From: Gemmatimonadota bacterium
GTDB lineage: Bacteria; JAAXHH01
Direction of reading: 5' to 3'
NCBI GenBank assembly: GCA_026705925.1
Contig: JAPOZT010000016.1
Location: 1 to 54,001 of the forward strand
DNA: 54,001 nucleotides
The translations under genes and the position numbers were made by a program. The notes under the pieces were generated by a model. That model saw only the letters and a list, made by a program, of their open reading frames with translations, was not told where the DNA came from and searched no databases. Below are positions 16,663 to 25,696 of the stretch, one piece after another. Positions within the stretch are counted from its first letter, which is position 1. Each line of letters opens with the position of its first letter.

Positions 16663-17634
16663 ATGTGGGATGAAGTCAAGGCAGTCATCGCATCGAACCA
16701 GTCCTTCGTGATCTCCAGCCACGTCAATCCCGACGGGGATTCGATCGGATCGGCCCTGGGGGTCTACGAGTGTCTGAAAGCGCTGGGGAAGGACGCCGTA
16801 GTCGCCATGAACGACGCCATTCCCGCCACCTATACCTGGCTGGACCCCGAAGGGGAAATCCTTGCGCCCGCCTCGGAGGATGAGACAGGGCGTCTCGCCG
16901 CCGCGGACGTGGTCGTCATCGTGGACGCCAACGGCTGGGACCGGCTGGGGCGGTTGCGGAAGCCGCTGGAAGAGTCGGCGGCGGCAAAGATCGTGATCGA
17001 CCACCATCCTTACAGTGAACTGATCACGCCGCTGTCGGTGATCGACACGAAGGCGTCCTCAACGGCCGAACTTATATACGATCTGATCGACTCGATCGGA
17101 GCGCCGCTCACGTCTAGGGCGGCGGACGCGTTGTACACGGGCATCCTGACCGATACCGTGTCGTTCCGCTTTGCCAGGAGCGCGCCGTGCGCCCATATCG
17201 TCGCGGCCAAACTCCTCTCCACGGGCGTCGACCCGTCCCGTGTCTACGACCAGATCTACAACCGGAACACGGGCGCCCGTACCCGGCTCATGGGCCGCGC
17301 ACTTTCCAATATACAGTTTAGCGGATGCGGTCGCGTCGCCTGGTTGACCGTTACGCGGTCCATGATTGAGGAAACCAGTGCCCGGTCGTCGGATACGAGC
17401 GGGTTCGTGGACGTGACCATGACCATCGCCGGAGTCGAGATCGGGATCATATTCGTGGAAGGCAAGGAGGGTACCGTCCAGATCAGCTTGCGGTCCCGGC
17501 CGGATACCGACGTCAATCAGGTCGCGGTGGCCCTGGGCGGCGGCGGCCACAAGAACGCCGCGGGCGTCACGTTTAACGGTACGCTTGATGAAGCCGTCGG
17601 AACCGTGACGGCGGCGGCAGCCAAAGCGTTGTAG
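16663..17634 (+). CDS. nrnA: DHH/DHHA1 phosphoesterase, NrnA-like (nanoRNase / pAp phosphatase)
   Basis: Cytoplasmic manganese-dependent phosphoesterase that degrades 2-5 nt RNAs and/or dephosphorylates pAp; 323 residues. Motifs: SSHVNPDGDSIGSALG (motif I, about residue 20), VVIVDANGWDRLG (motif II), KIVIDHHPYSE (DHH, about residue 110), and the DHHA1 signature LGGGGHKNAAGVTF near the C-terminus. The ATG at 16663 is preferred because GGAAG lies 6 bases upstream; an ATG at 16657 and an extension back to 16558 are possible but not needed for the fold. A c-di-AMP/pGpG phosphodiesterase role is an alternative within the family. Confidence 0.93.
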   Translation: MWDEVKAVIASNQSFVISSHVNPDGDSIGSALGVYECLKALGKDAVVAMNDAIPATYTWLDPEGEILAPASEDETGRLAAADVVVIVDANGWDRLGRLRKPLEESAAAKIVIDHHPYSELITPLSVIDTKASSTAELIYDLIDSIGAPLTSRAADALYTGILTDTVSFRFARSAPCAHIVAAKLLSTGVDPSRVYDQIYNRNTGARTRLMGRALSNIQFSGCGRVAWLTVTRSMIEETSARSSDTSGFVDVTMTIAGVEIGIIFVEGKEGTVQISLRSRPDTDVNQVAVALGGGGHKNAAGVTFNGTLDEAVGTVTAAAAKAL

Positions 17635-17721
17635 CCAGTAGGCCGCCGCGTGTCGGCAAGACGTTGACTCCCACGGCCTGCCGACCGACCGTTCCACCTG
17701 CCGTCCGAAGCACCCGACCGC

Positions 17722-18546
17722 ATGATGCTCATAACGCGAAAAACCCGGTTCTCGGCGGCGCACCTGTGCCGCAACCCGGAGTGGACGGAGGCCAGGAACC
17801 GGTGGGTGTACGGTTCCAGCGCCGTCGGCACCGTCCACGGTCACGACTACGAGGCCGAATTCACCTTCGGGGGTCCGGTCGATCCCAGGACCGGCGTGGT
17901 CCTGAACCTGACCGAGGTCAAGCAACTGCTGCACGCCGTGATCGAACCGCTGAACCTGAGCCACCTGAACCACGATCACGACGCCTTGAAAGGTCCGGCG
18001 CCGACCAGTGAAAGGCTCGCCCGGTACCTCTGGCACGCGGTGGAAGGCAGTACTGGACCGTGCGTACTCAAGCGTGTTCTGCTGCGCGAGAGCCGCACAC
18101 GAAACATCGTATACACCGGAGACGACAGCATGGTCCACGTTACGAGAAGCGTCGAGTTCAACGCCGCCCACCGCCTGCACAGTATAAGGTTGAGCGACGA
18201 AGAAAACGTGCGTATATTCGGTAAGTGCAACAATCCCCATGGCCACGGACACAACTATGAGCTGGAGGTGACCGTCCGAGGCCCGGTGGACGAGAAGACC
18301 GGGATGGTCATCGAAATGGGACGTTTCGATGAAGTCCTGCAAAAGGAAGTCGTGGATCGCTACGACCATCGCCACCTGAACCGGGACCTGGAGGAATTCA
18401 GGACCGTCAATCCGACTTCTGAGGAACTGCTCAGGGTAATCTGGAAGCGTCTGCTTCCTTTTTTTGATACCCCTTCGCTCTACCGGATTCGCCTGGTGGA
18501 GACATCCAAGAACGCTTTCGAGTATTATGGCGGGGAGGACCCGTGA
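17722..18546 (+). CDS. Tandem two-domain 6-pyruvoyl-tetrahydropterin synthase / QueD-like protein
   Basis: 274 residues formed by two complete PTPS/QueD modules. Each has the first zinc His (FSAAHL, FNAAHRL), an HGH pair and a later His-Asp region. Domain 2 (from about residue 137) keeps the catalytic cysteine in [18 protein letters not shown], which resembles the eukaryotic PTPS GKCNNP motif. In domain 1 the equivalent stretch is [11 protein letters not shown], with Val where the Cys should be, so it probably binds zinc or substrate without catalysis. QueD members make carboxytetrahydropterin for queuosine; PTPS members make pyruvoyl-tetrahydropterin. The stop overlaps the folE start as GTGA, so the pair should supply a pterin pathway from GTP. 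GGAGA lies 7 bases before an in-frame ATG at 18130 and could start domain 2 alone. Confidence 0.9.
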   Translation: MMLITRKTRFSAAHLCRNPEWTEARNRWVYGSSAVGTVHGHDYEAEFTFGGPVDPRTGVVLNLTEVKQLLHAVIEPLNLSHLNHDHDALKGPAPTSERLARYLWHAVEGSTGPCVLKRVLLRESRTRNIVYTGDDSMVHVTRSVEFNAAHRLHSIRLSDEENVRIFGKCNNPHGHGHNYELEVTVRGPVDEKTGMVIEMGRFDEVLQKEVVDRYDHRHLNRDLEEFRTVNPTSEELLRVIWKRLLPFFDTPSLYRIRLVETSKNAFEYYGGEDP

Positions 18547-19103
18547 CCACGATGGACCCGATCGAGGGATTGACGAGGTCGCTGCTCACGGAGATCGGCG
18601 AGGACCCGGACCGGGACGGTCTCCGGCGCACGCCCCTCCGTGTGGCGCAGTCCCTGCGGTTTCTGACCCAGGGTTATGAAAAAAGCATTGATACCGTTCT
18701 GAACGGCGCTATCTATGAAGAGGATTACGACGAGATGGTGCTGGTGAAGGACATCGAGTTCTTTTCGCTGTGCGAGCACCATCTGCTGCCCTTCTTCGGC
18801 CAGTGCCATATCGCATACATTCCCAACGGCAAAATCATCGGCCTGGGCAAGGTCCCCCGCATCGTGGACGTCTTCGCGCGGCGGCTTCAGCTGCAGGAAC
18901 GACTGACCTCCCAGATCGCCCAGACCCTGCAGACCTGTCTCGATCCCCTGGGGGTAGCCGTCGTCATGGAAGCCAACCATCTCTGCATGATGATGCGCGG
19001 CGTGGAGAAACAGCACTCCAAGGCGACGACAAGCGCCATGCTCGGTGTGTTCAGGGATGATCGCAGTACCCGGATGGAATTCCTCGACCTGACCCGGTCG
19101 TAG
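18543..19103 (+). CDS. folE: GTP cyclohydrolase I
   Basis: Converts GTP to 7,8-dihydroneopterin triphosphate, the first step of folate, queuosine and biopterin synthesis; 186 residues, normal length. The zinc site is clear: Cys-Glu-His-His in [13 protein letters not shown] (about residue 75) and the second Cys in [10 protein letters not shown] (about residue 147). The [20 protein letters not shown] signature and the late [11 protein letters not shown] are present. The GTG start overlaps the upstream pterin-synthase stop by 4 bases; an ATG at 18552 is an alternative. Confidence 0.97.
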   Translation: MTTMDPIEGLTRSLLTEIGEDPDRDGLRRTPLRVAQSLRFLTQGYEKSIDTVLNGAIYEEDYDEMVLVKDIEFFSLCEHHLLPFFGQCHIAYIPNGKIIGLGKVPRIVDVFARRLQLQERLTSQIAQTLQTCLDPLGVAVVMEANHLCMMMRGVEKQHSKATTSAMLGVFRDDRSTRMEFLDLTRS

Positions 19104-19135
19104 CGTTGGGGACACTAGGCGTACGGAGGTGACCG

Positions 19136-20581
19136 ATGAATAAAGACCAGCTCGTTGAACGGCTCGTGGCCGTGCTGGGCCGGGAGAACGTCATCGACGC
19201 ACCGGACCAGTTGATCGTCTACGAATGCGACGGGCTGACCATCGACCGGAATGCCCCGCACGCCGTCGTCTACCCCACCACGACGGAGGACGTCGCGGCC
19301 GTGGTCCGGATTCTCCATGAAGCGCGGATTCCCTTCGTGGCGCGCGGCGCGGGCACCGGCCTGAGCGGCGGGAGCCTGCCGCCCGACGGCGGGGTCATGA
19401 TCGCGCTGACCAAGATGAACCGCATCGTGGAGGTCGACTTCCGCAACCAGCGGGCGCTGGTGGAAGCCGGCGTGGTCAACCTCCACCTGTCGAAGGAGAC
19501 CGGCAAGCAGGGCTATCACTTCGTGCCGGACCCCTCGAGCCAGTACGCCTGTACCATCGGAGGAAACATCGCCGAGAACTCGGGCGGTCCCCACACCCTG
19601 AAGTACGGGGTCACGACCAACCATACCCTGGGCGTGGAAGTGGTCCTGCCGGACGGGCAGGTCACCTGGTTCGGCGGCAAGGCGGAAGACGCCGTGGGTT
19701 ACGACCTGCGTGGTCTCATGATCGGATCCGAGGGCATGCTGGGCATCGTGACACGGGCGTGGGTCAAGCTGACCCGCCTGCCCCAGGCATGGCGGACGTT
19801 CCTGGTAGTGTTCGACCAGGTGGAAGACGCCTCGCGCGCCGTCGCCGGCGTCGTCGACCGCGGGATCGTACCGTCGGCCCTCGAGATGATCGACAAGGTC
19901 GCCATCGGCGCCATCGAGGCGGCCTACCATTTCGGGTTTCCCATGGACGCCGAAGCCGTGCTGATCATCGAACTCGAGGGTCACGAAGCGGGCCTGGACT
20001 CCCAGGCCGAGGCGGTGGCCGAGGTCTGCCGGGAGAACCGGGCCAGCGATATACGCACCGCGGAGGACGACAAGGAACGGACCCTGCTGTGGATGAGCCG
20101 CAAGCGGGCTTTCGGCGCCATGGGGCGCCTGAGTCCCAGCTACTACGTGCAGGACGGCGTGGTTCCGCGGACGAAAATCCCGGACATCATGCGGGTCATC
20201 CAGGAGACGGCCGGGAAATACGATCTGCTGATCGGTAATGTTTTCCATGCGGGGGACGGAAACATCCATCCCTGTATCGCGTACGACGACCGGGACGAGG
20301 AGCAGGCGCGGAAGACCGTGGAGGCCAGTAACGAGATCCTGCGGGCCTGCGTCGACCTGGGCGGGTCCATCACCGGGGAACACGGCATCGGATACGAAAA
20401 GGTCGACCTGATGCCCCTGATCTTCAACGAAGCGGATATCGAGGCCATGGAGACGGTCAAAGCGGTGTTCGACGAGGAGAACCTCAGCAATCCCGGCAAG
20501 ATGTTTCCCACAAACCGCACCTGCATCGGATGCGGAACGGCGGAGCTGAAGTACACCAACCGCCAGGCGGCGCTGCTATAG
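19136..20581 (+). CDS. glcD: FAD-linked oxidase, GlcD-type (glycolate/D-lactate oxidase subunit)
   Basis: Flavoprotein of 481 residues (FAD_binding_4 plus FAD-oxidase C). It has the FAD-binding PP-loop ARGAGTGLSGGSLP (about residue 65), CTIGGNIAENSGGPHTLKYG (about residue 140), the C-terminal VFHAGDGNIHP (about residue 370) and GEHGIGYEK (about residue 415). It ends in an unusual NRTCIGCGTAELKYTNRQ tail with a CxxC pair. GGAGGT precedes the ATG. With glcE directly downstream it probably forms a glycolate or 2-hydroxyacid dehydrogenase; the iron-sulfur subunit GlcF is not in the window. Confidence 0.92.
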   Translation: MNKDQLVERLVAVLGRENVIDAPDQLIVYECDGLTIDRNAPHAVVYPTTTEDVAAVVRILHEARIPFVARGAGTGLSGGSLPPDGGVMIALTKMNRIVEVDFRNQRALVEAGVVNLHLSKETGKQGYHFVPDPSSQYACTIGGNIAENSGGPHTLKYGVTTNHTLGVEVVLPDGQVTWFGGKAEDAVGYDLRGLMIGSEGMLGIVTRAWVKLTRLPQAWRTFLVVFDQVEDASRAVAGVVDRGIVPSALEMIDKVAIGAIEAAYHFGFPMDAEAVLIIELEGHEAGLDSQAEAVAEVCRENRASDIRTAEDDKERTLLWMSRKRAFGAMGRLSPSYYVQDGVVPRTKIPDIMRVIQETAGKYDLLIGNVFHAGDGNIHPCIAYDDRDEEQARKTVEASNEILRACVDLGGSITGEHGIGYEKVDLMPLIFNEADIEAMETVKAVFDEENLSNPGKMFPTNRTCIGCGTAELKYTNRQAALL

Positions 20582-20605
20582 GCACGAAGGCACTCAGGTT
20601 ACTCC

Positions 20606-22015
20606 ATGTCCGATGAGGTGCTGCACAGCAGGCTCGGATCCCTCGTGGACGGCTATACCCCGGCGAGCCGGGAAGCGCTGGCCGCCCACGCCGTGGAAGG
20701 CGTCGTTCCCTCGGCCGTCGTGGCCCCGGGGAGTGTGGAATCACTCGCGGCCACCGTGCAGATGGCCTCGGAACTGGGTTACGCGGTCATTCCGCGGGGC
20801 GGCGGCACCAAAATGGACTTCGGTCATCCGCCCTCCCGCGCGGATATCGTGGTATCCTTGGAACGCCTGAACCGGATCGTCGCGCACGAGCCCGCGGACC
20901 AGACGGCCACGGTGGAGGCCGGCATCACCATGGCGGAACTGCAGGCCGGGCTGGGGAAGCGCGGCCAGTTTCTTCCGCTGGACCCGCCCCACGGCGACGC
21001 GGGGACCCTGGGCGGGGCGCTCGCCACCAATGCCTCGGGCGTGCTCCGGACTTCCTTCGGCACGGCCAGGGACCTGGTCATCGGCGCCCGGGTGGTCCAG
21101 GCGGACGGCACCGTCGTCCGGTCCGGGGGGCAGGTCGTCAAGAACGTGGCAGGATACGACCTGAACAAGATGTACATCGGTTCGCTCGGAACGCTCGGCA
21201 TCCTGGCGGAAGTGAACCTGAAGCTGGAGCCGTTGCCGGCGGCGGGCAGGCTCCTCATCGGGACCATGGCGGGGATCGGGGAAGCGGCCGAATGCGCCTT
21301 CCGGATCATGGATTCGGAGATCATGCCCTCCTTCCTGGAAGTGGCCAGTCCTGCGACGCGTTTCCTCATTGCCGGGGAAGTCGCCGGACCAGGGGCCGGA
21401 TCCCGGTCGGACGGCGGTGTGGAAGGCCACCTCGGGGACGATCGGGACTTCGCGGTCGTCGCGGGCATGATCGGCACGGATGAGACGGTGGACTGGCAGG
21501 CCGGGGAATGCGAGCGGATCTTCCGGGATTCGGGGGCGGCCGACGTCATTTCCGTGGACGGAGACGGATACCGACGGGTGCTCGACGGGATGCGGGCTTT
21601 TCCGGGAGGCGGTCTCCTGCCCCAGGACATGGGCCCCGCCGTGACCTGCCGGGCCGGCGTCACACCGGACGGGGTGGAAGCGCTCTTCCGGATGGCGGAC
21701 GAAGGCAGCCGGCGCCTGTCCATCGGCTGCGGCCTGCTCTCCCATTTCGCGCGTGGTCACGTGGCCTTCGTTTTCTACCGGAACGGGACGTTCCGGGAAT
21801 CGGATCTCGAAGGGCTGGCCAGTTTGATCGAGGACCTGCGGATCGCTTCGGAAGAACAAGGCGTCTTCGTGGTGGAACACGCCCCCGTCGCCCTGAAGGA
21901 ACGGGTCGGCGTCTGGGGTTCGACCCGCGGGAACCGGCACATCATGGAAATGCTCAAGAACCGGTTCGACCCGAAAGGCACGCTGAATCCCGGACGGTTC
22001 GTCGACGGCATCTGA
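20606..22015 (+). CDS. glcE: FAD-binding oxidase subunit, GlcE-like
   Basis: FAD_binding_4 protein of 469 residues. It carries VIPRGGGTKMDFGHPP (about residue 60), TLGGALATNASGVLRTSFG (about residue 135), GGQVVKNVAGYDLNKMYIGSLGTLG (about residue 180) and the GlcE-like terminus FDPKGTLNPGRF. It starts 24 bp after glcD and is about 100 residues longer than typical E. coli GlcE. No strong ribosome binding site is visible, so translation may be coupled to glcD. It probably takes part in 2-hydroxyacid oxidation with GlcD. Confidence 0.88.
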   Translation: MSDEVLHSRLGSLVDGYTPASREALAAHAVEGVVPSAVVAPGSVESLAATVQMASELGYAVIPRGGGTKMDFGHPPSRADIVVSLERLNRIVAHEPADQTATVEAGITMAELQAGLGKRGQFLPLDPPHGDAGTLGGALATNASGVLRTSFGTARDLVIGARVVQADGTVVRSGGQVVKNVAGYDLNKMYIGSLGTLGILAEVNLKLEPLPAAGRLLIGTMAGIGEAAECAFRIMDSEIMPSFLEVASPATRFLIAGEVAGPGAGSRSDGGVEGHLGDDRDFAVVAGMIGTDETVDWQAGECERIFRDSGAADVISVDGDGYRRVLDGMRAFPGGGLLPQDMGPAVTCRAGVTPDGVEALFRMADEGSRRLSIGCGLLSHFARGHVAFVFYRNGTFRESDLEGLASLIEDLRIASEEQGVFVVEHAPVALKERVGVWGSTRGNRHIMEMLKNRFDPKGTLNPGRFVDGI

Positions 22016-22138
22016 CGGAACCAGTCTTCGGGTACGCGTGATTTTAAATCTGAATACAGTGCGGCCCCAGGGGACGCCGCCCCGGCAGACGCAGTTCGGG
22101 GACACGAACTTATCGGCTGACAAAACGGAGGACCCCAC

Positions 22139-23398
22139 ATGAAACTGCCCGCATTCAGGGAGATACACCAGCGGTTCGACGCGCCCTTCGTCGAGAACAT
22201 CGCCGGAACGGCCGAAGGGGAGGTCTCCCGCATGATCGAGGAGACAGGCCTGCGTGCCGGGTCCACGGTGGCCGTCGCCACCGGCAGCCGGGGGATCGGC
22301 AACATCGCGACCATCGTGAAGAGTGTCGTCGCCGCCCTGGCAAAGGCCGGCCTCAAACCCTTCGTCGTGCCGGCCATGGGCAGCCACGGCGGGGCGACTT
22401 CGGAAGGACAGCGCCGGGTTCTGGAGAACTACGGCATCCACGAGGCGGCGACGGGTTGTCCCATCCGTTCGGACATCGAGCCGGCGAGTCTCGGCGAGAC
22501 CGCGGACGGGCTTCCGGTCTATTTCGACCGAAACGCCCTCGGTGCCGACCACATCGTGGTGGTCAACCGCGTGAAACCCCATACGGACTTCAAGGGCTCG
22601 GTCGGCAGCGGCCTCATGAAGATGCTGGCCATCGGGCTGGGCAAGCAGAAAGGCGCCAGCTACTATCACGGCGCGGTCTTCGAATACGGGTTCGAACACA
22701 TGATCACGACCGTGTCGCGGCACGTGCTCGAGCGCGCGCCCGTGGCCTTCGGGCTGGCTATAATCGAGAACGCCTACGACCAGACCGCGCACCTCATCGG
22801 CGTCCCGGCAGGTGTCCTGCAGCAGGAAGAACGGCGGCTGTTCCGGGAGGCGCAACGCCTCATGCCCCGCCTGCCGTCCGACGACATCGACATCCTGATC
22901 GTCGACGAGATGGGCAAGAACATCAGCGGTACCGGGATGGACACGAACATCATAGGCCGGCGCATGCAGAATTTCGAGACCGAACCCGCGAACCCGCGGA
23001 TCCTGCGGATCGTCGTCCGCGACCTGACGCCCGAGAGCGAGGGCAACGCCGTGGGCATCGGGCTGGCCGATTTCACGACGCGGCGCCTGGTGGACAAGAT
23101 CAACCACCGGTATACCTACGTGAATTCCATCACGGGCATGAGTCCGCAGAAATCCCGCATCCCCGTGTTCCTCGACACGGACCGCGAGGTTATCGAGGCC
23201 GCCTTCTCCACCATCGGCATGAAACTGCCTGGAGAGGGACGCGCCGTCCGCATCCGGAACACGCTTTCCCTCGGCCGCGTCGCGGTCTCCGAGGCCCTGT
23301 CCGAAGAACTGGCTGGCCGGGAGGACATCGAAATCACGGACCGCCGCGGTCCGCTGGAATTCGATGAACAGGGTACCCTGGCGGCCCTGCCCGGCTGA
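22139..23398 (+). CDS. LarA-like (DUF2088, lactate racemase domain) protein
   Basis: 419-residue member of the LarA/DUF2088 superfamily. Recognisable segments are VAVATGSRGIGNIATIVK, VVPAMGSHGGATSEGQ, VVVNRVKPHTDFKG and GSGLMKMLAIGLGKQKG. LarA itself is a nickel-pincer racemase; many homologues act on other 2-hydroxyacids or are uncharacterised, and no larB/larC/larE maturation genes are nearby. CGGAGG lies before the ATG. It lies 123 bp downstream of glcE, so a joint role with the glcDE 2-hydroxyacid oxidase is likely but inferred. The last codons and stop are part of a 23-bp tandem repeat. Confidence 0.85.
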   Translation: MKLPAFREIHQRFDAPFVENIAGTAEGEVSRMIEETGLRAGSTVAVATGSRGIGNIATIVKSVVAALAKAGLKPFVVPAMGSHGGATSEGQRRVLENYGIHEAATGCPIRSDIEPASLGETADGLPVYFDRNALGADHIVVVNRVKPHTDFKGSVGSGLMKMLAIGLGKQKGASYYHGAVFEYGFEHMITTVSRHVLERAPVAFGLAIIENAYDQTAHLIGVPAGVLQQEERRLFREAQRLMPRLPSDDIDILIVDEMGKNISGTGMDTNIIGRRMQNFETEPANPRILRIVVRDLTPESEGNAVGIGLADFTTRRLVDKINHRYTYVNSITGMSPQKSRIPVFLDTDREVIEAAFSTIGMKLPGEGRAVRIRNTLSLGRVAVSEALSEELAGREDIEITDRRGPLEFDEQGTLAALPG

Positions 23399-23454
23399 CG
23401 CGACGACCCCTGCCCGGCTGACGCGACGACCCCTGCCCGGCTGACGCGACGACC
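23386..23454. repeat. 23-bp tandem repeat, three copies, spanning a stop codon
   Basis: Three exact head-to-tail copies of a 23-bp unit starting CCTGCCCGGCTGACGCGACG. The first copy contains the final Leu-Pro-Gly codons and TGA of the LarA-like gene; the other two lie after it, just upstream of the rpoD promoter. It is a triplication of a gene end. Confidence 0.95.
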
Positions 23455-23473
23455 CCCGTTCGCCTGTTTTTTA

Positions 23474-23501
23474 TTGACAAGTTTCCAATTTTGTGTATGT
23501 T
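23474..23501 (+). promoter_or_regulatory. Sigma-70-type promoter for rpoD
   Basis: -35 TTGACA (23474-23479), a 16-bp spacer and -10 TATGTT (23496-23501), in an AT-rich patch. The nearest upstream in-frame ATG of rpoD (23491) falls inside it, supporting the downstream GTG start. The leader would be about 125 nt. Confidence 0.65.
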
Positions 23502-23631
23502 AGTAAACTTGCCGGTTTTACGGCAGTGTGTGCCGGGCCGTCCGGAACGTTCGAACGGACGGGGGATTCCGGTTAAGTGGGGACGGATACGACCCCGAAG
23601 TCAAACGGTTAAACAGGAGTTGTCACAGCAC

Positions 23632-24492
23632 GTGAGTACAATAACGAAAACCAATACGGCGGCGACGGAAGACCGGTCTCTCGACCTCTACCTGCAGGAG
23701 ATCGGCAACGTGCCGCTATTGATGGCCGAAGAAGAAACCGAACTGGCCCGGTCGGTCCGGGCCGGCGACCAGAAGGCGCTGGAGAAGCTGACGTCGTCCA
23801 ATCTCCGGTTCGTGGTCAGCGTGGCCAAGCAGTACCAGAACCAGGGCCTTTCCCTGTCCGACCTGATCAACGAAGGAAATATCGGGCTGATCAAGGCGGC
23901 CAAGCGGTTCGACGAGACCAAGGGCTTCAAGTTCATTTCCTACGCGGTCTGGTGGATCAGGCAGTCCATTCTCCAGGCGCTCGCCGAGCAGTCCCGCATC
24001 GTGCGCCTTCCCCTGAGCCGGGTGGGCACGCTCCACAAGATCGGCCGGCTTTCCAGTGAATTCGAGCAGGAGTTCGGACGGGAGCCCAGTACCGAGGAGA
24101 TCGCCGAGGAGCTGGACATGAATCCCGGCGACGTGAAGGACACGATGCGCATCGCGAGCCGCCACGTGTCGCTGGACGCGCCGCTCAAGGCGGGCGAAGA
24201 CAACCGGTTGCTGGACCTCATCGAGGACGACGACCAGGATGCGCCGGACGAGGCGCTGATGGTGGATGCGCTCAAAGACGAGATCTTCCGGGCGCTCGGG
24301 TCCCTGACCAAGCGGGAAGCGGCCGTGATCGCATTGTATTACGGCATAAACATGGAACGATCCTATACCCTCGAGGAGATCGGGACGCGGTTCAGTCTCA
24401 CGAGGGAGCGCGTGCGCCAGATCAAGGAAAAAGCGCTGCGCAGGCTTCGCCATGTCTCTCGGAGCCAGAAGCTCCGGGCCTATCTGAACTGA
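23632..24492 (+). CDS. rpoD: Primary-type RNA polymerase sigma factor (RpoD/SigA, short FCB form)
   Basis: Sigma-70 factor of about 286 residues with regions 1.2 to 4.2 and no long 1.1 domain, as in Bacteroidota/Chlorobi-type primary sigmas. Visible are [18 protein letters not shown] (1.2), [20 protein letters not shown] and [18 protein letters not shown] (2.1-2.4), [11 protein letters not shown] and [15 protein letters not shown] (3), and the helix-turn-helix [20 protein letters not shown] (4.2). I place the start at GTG 23632, with AGGAG 12 bases upstream, because earlier codons fall in the promoter. The TTGACA/TATAAT-like promoters across the window fit its expected specificity. Confidence 0.92.
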   Translation: MSTITKTNTAATEDRSLDLYLQEIGNVPLLMAEEETELARSVRAGDQKALEKLTSSNLRFVVSVAKQYQNQGLSLSDLINEGNIGLIKAAKRFDETKGFKFISYAVWWIRQSILQALAEQSRIVRLPLSRVGTLHKIGRLSSEFEQEFGREPSTEEIAEELDMNPGDVKDTMRIASRHVSLDAPLKAGEDNRLLDLIEDDDQDAPDEALMVDALKDEIFRALGSLTKREAAVIALYYGINMERSYTLEEIGTRFSLTRERVRQIKEKALRRLRHVSRSQKLRAYLN

Positions 24493-24591
24493 TCGATCCC
24501 CATCTCCGGCGCGGCGGGATCCACCCCGGACACCCCGCCGCATATCCGCCCGCGGCAGCGCCGTACCGGTCGCCGGGGCGCGGAGAACGGT

Positions 24592-25536
24592 ATGCTGCGA
24601 CGCAAGCTCGTTTCATTCATACATTTGCCGGCCAATGCCCGGGACGAAGCCCGGGAGTACGGCCTCCTTCCGGTCCTGGCCGGCCTCGCCGTCCTGGTAC
24701 TTCTGATGCTGGCCGGATGGCATATCGGCGCGTCCTACCTGACGACCCTGGTGGACGACGGCGCCCTGACGGAACGGGAGCGGGAGAACAACCGGTTGCG
24801 GGAGCAGTTAGGCGCCCTGCATGCGTTGGACGGTACGCTCGAATCCCGGATTGAGAATCTGTCGGAACGGGCGGCGGATATCGACAAGATCGTCCGCGGT
24901 CCCGATGCGCCCGGACCGCTTGGTCCGCTTGGTTCGCTCGGCCCGCATGGTCCGGCTGCCGGCGCCGAAGCATCCCCGCCGGCCCAGGCATCCATCGAGT
25001 GGACCGAATCGCCCGCCGCGGCCATAGACCGGATCGGTGGCCGGATCGACCGGTTACTGGACGAAACCCGCGCGGAGCTGGCCAGCCTGCGGTCCGTCGA
25101 AGCGGCATCCGGTGTCGACGAAGCCTACTGGCGCGGCATCCCCATCATCTCACCGGTGCAGGGACCGATTTCGAGACCCTTCGGCACGTCGCGGAACCTG
25201 CTGAGCGACGAGGTGCGGGTACACGGCGGGCTGGACATCGCAGCGAACAAGGACGAGCCGGTGCGGGCCACGGCATACGGCGTGGTTTCACGGACCGGCG
25301 TGAACGCGAGCCTCGGCAGGTACGTGGACATCAACCATCAGAACGGGTATGTCACGCGTTACGGCCACCTCTCCCAGGTACTCGTCCGAAGTCGGCAACG
25401 GGTGGAACGTGGTGAGATCATCGGGTTGGTCGGAATGACCGGAAAGACCAGTGGCTACCACATACATTACGAGGTCCACCACGAAGGCCGCATCCTCGAT
25501 CCGTCGACCTGGTTCTTCCCGGAAAGGGGCCTGTGA
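24592..25536 (+). CDS. M23 family metallopeptidase with membrane anchor and coiled coil
   Basis: Predicted periplasmic murein endopeptidase of 314 residues anchored in the inner membrane (segment about residues 23-45, LLPVLAGLAVLVLLMLAGWH). A short coiled coil (ERERENNRLREQLGAL) and a Gly-Pro-Leu low-complexity linker (about residues 103-123) follow. The C-terminal LytM domain has the zinc motif HGGLDIAA (His and Asp) and the HIHYEV pair, and looks catalytically complete. A GGAG site precedes the ATG. A second M23 gene follows 160 bp later under its own promoter. A role in cell shape or division is likely, by analogy with other membrane-anchored M23 proteins. Confidence 0.92.
   Translation: MLRRKLVSFIHLPANARDEAREYGLLPVLAGLAVLVLLMLAGWHIGASYLTTLVDDGALTERERENNRLREQLGALHALDGTLESRIENLSERAADIDKIVRGPDAPGPLGPLGSLGPHGPAAGAEASPPAQASIEWTESPAAAIDRIGGRIDRLLDETRAELASLRSVEAASGVDEAYWRGIPIISPVQGPISRPFGTSRNLLSDEVRVHGGLDIAANKDEPVRATAYGVVSRTGVNASLGRYVDINHQNGYVTRYGHLSQVLVRSRQRVERGEIIGLVGMTGKTSGYHIHYEVHHEGRILDPSTWFFPERGL
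24898..24960. repeat. 9-bp coding repeat (Gly-Pro-Leu-rich linker) in the first M23 gene
   Basis: Imperfect 9-mers of the type CCGCTTGGT give a GPLGPLGSLGPHGP linker between the coiled coil and the peptidase domain. Confidence 0.85.
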
Positions 25537-25573
25537 GCCGGCGTCCGGATGACCGAAAAACCTCAAAAAAAGT

Positions 25574-25600
25574 TTGACACGCGGCGCGACACGCTACATT
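25574..25600 (+). promoter_or_regulatory. Candidate promoter for the second M23 gene
   Basis: -35 TTGACA (25574-25579) and -10 TACATT (25595-25600) with a short 15-bp spacer, inside an AT-rich gap of 160 bp. The leader would be about 90 nt. Confidence 0.5.
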
Positions 25601-25696
25601 TTAAGTCACATATAGTCGCGATAAGTGGTTTAATCGCATAGACTAAGATTTGTTTGGCAACTATTTCGCCAGACAATAGTTTCAGGAATTTAAGTT

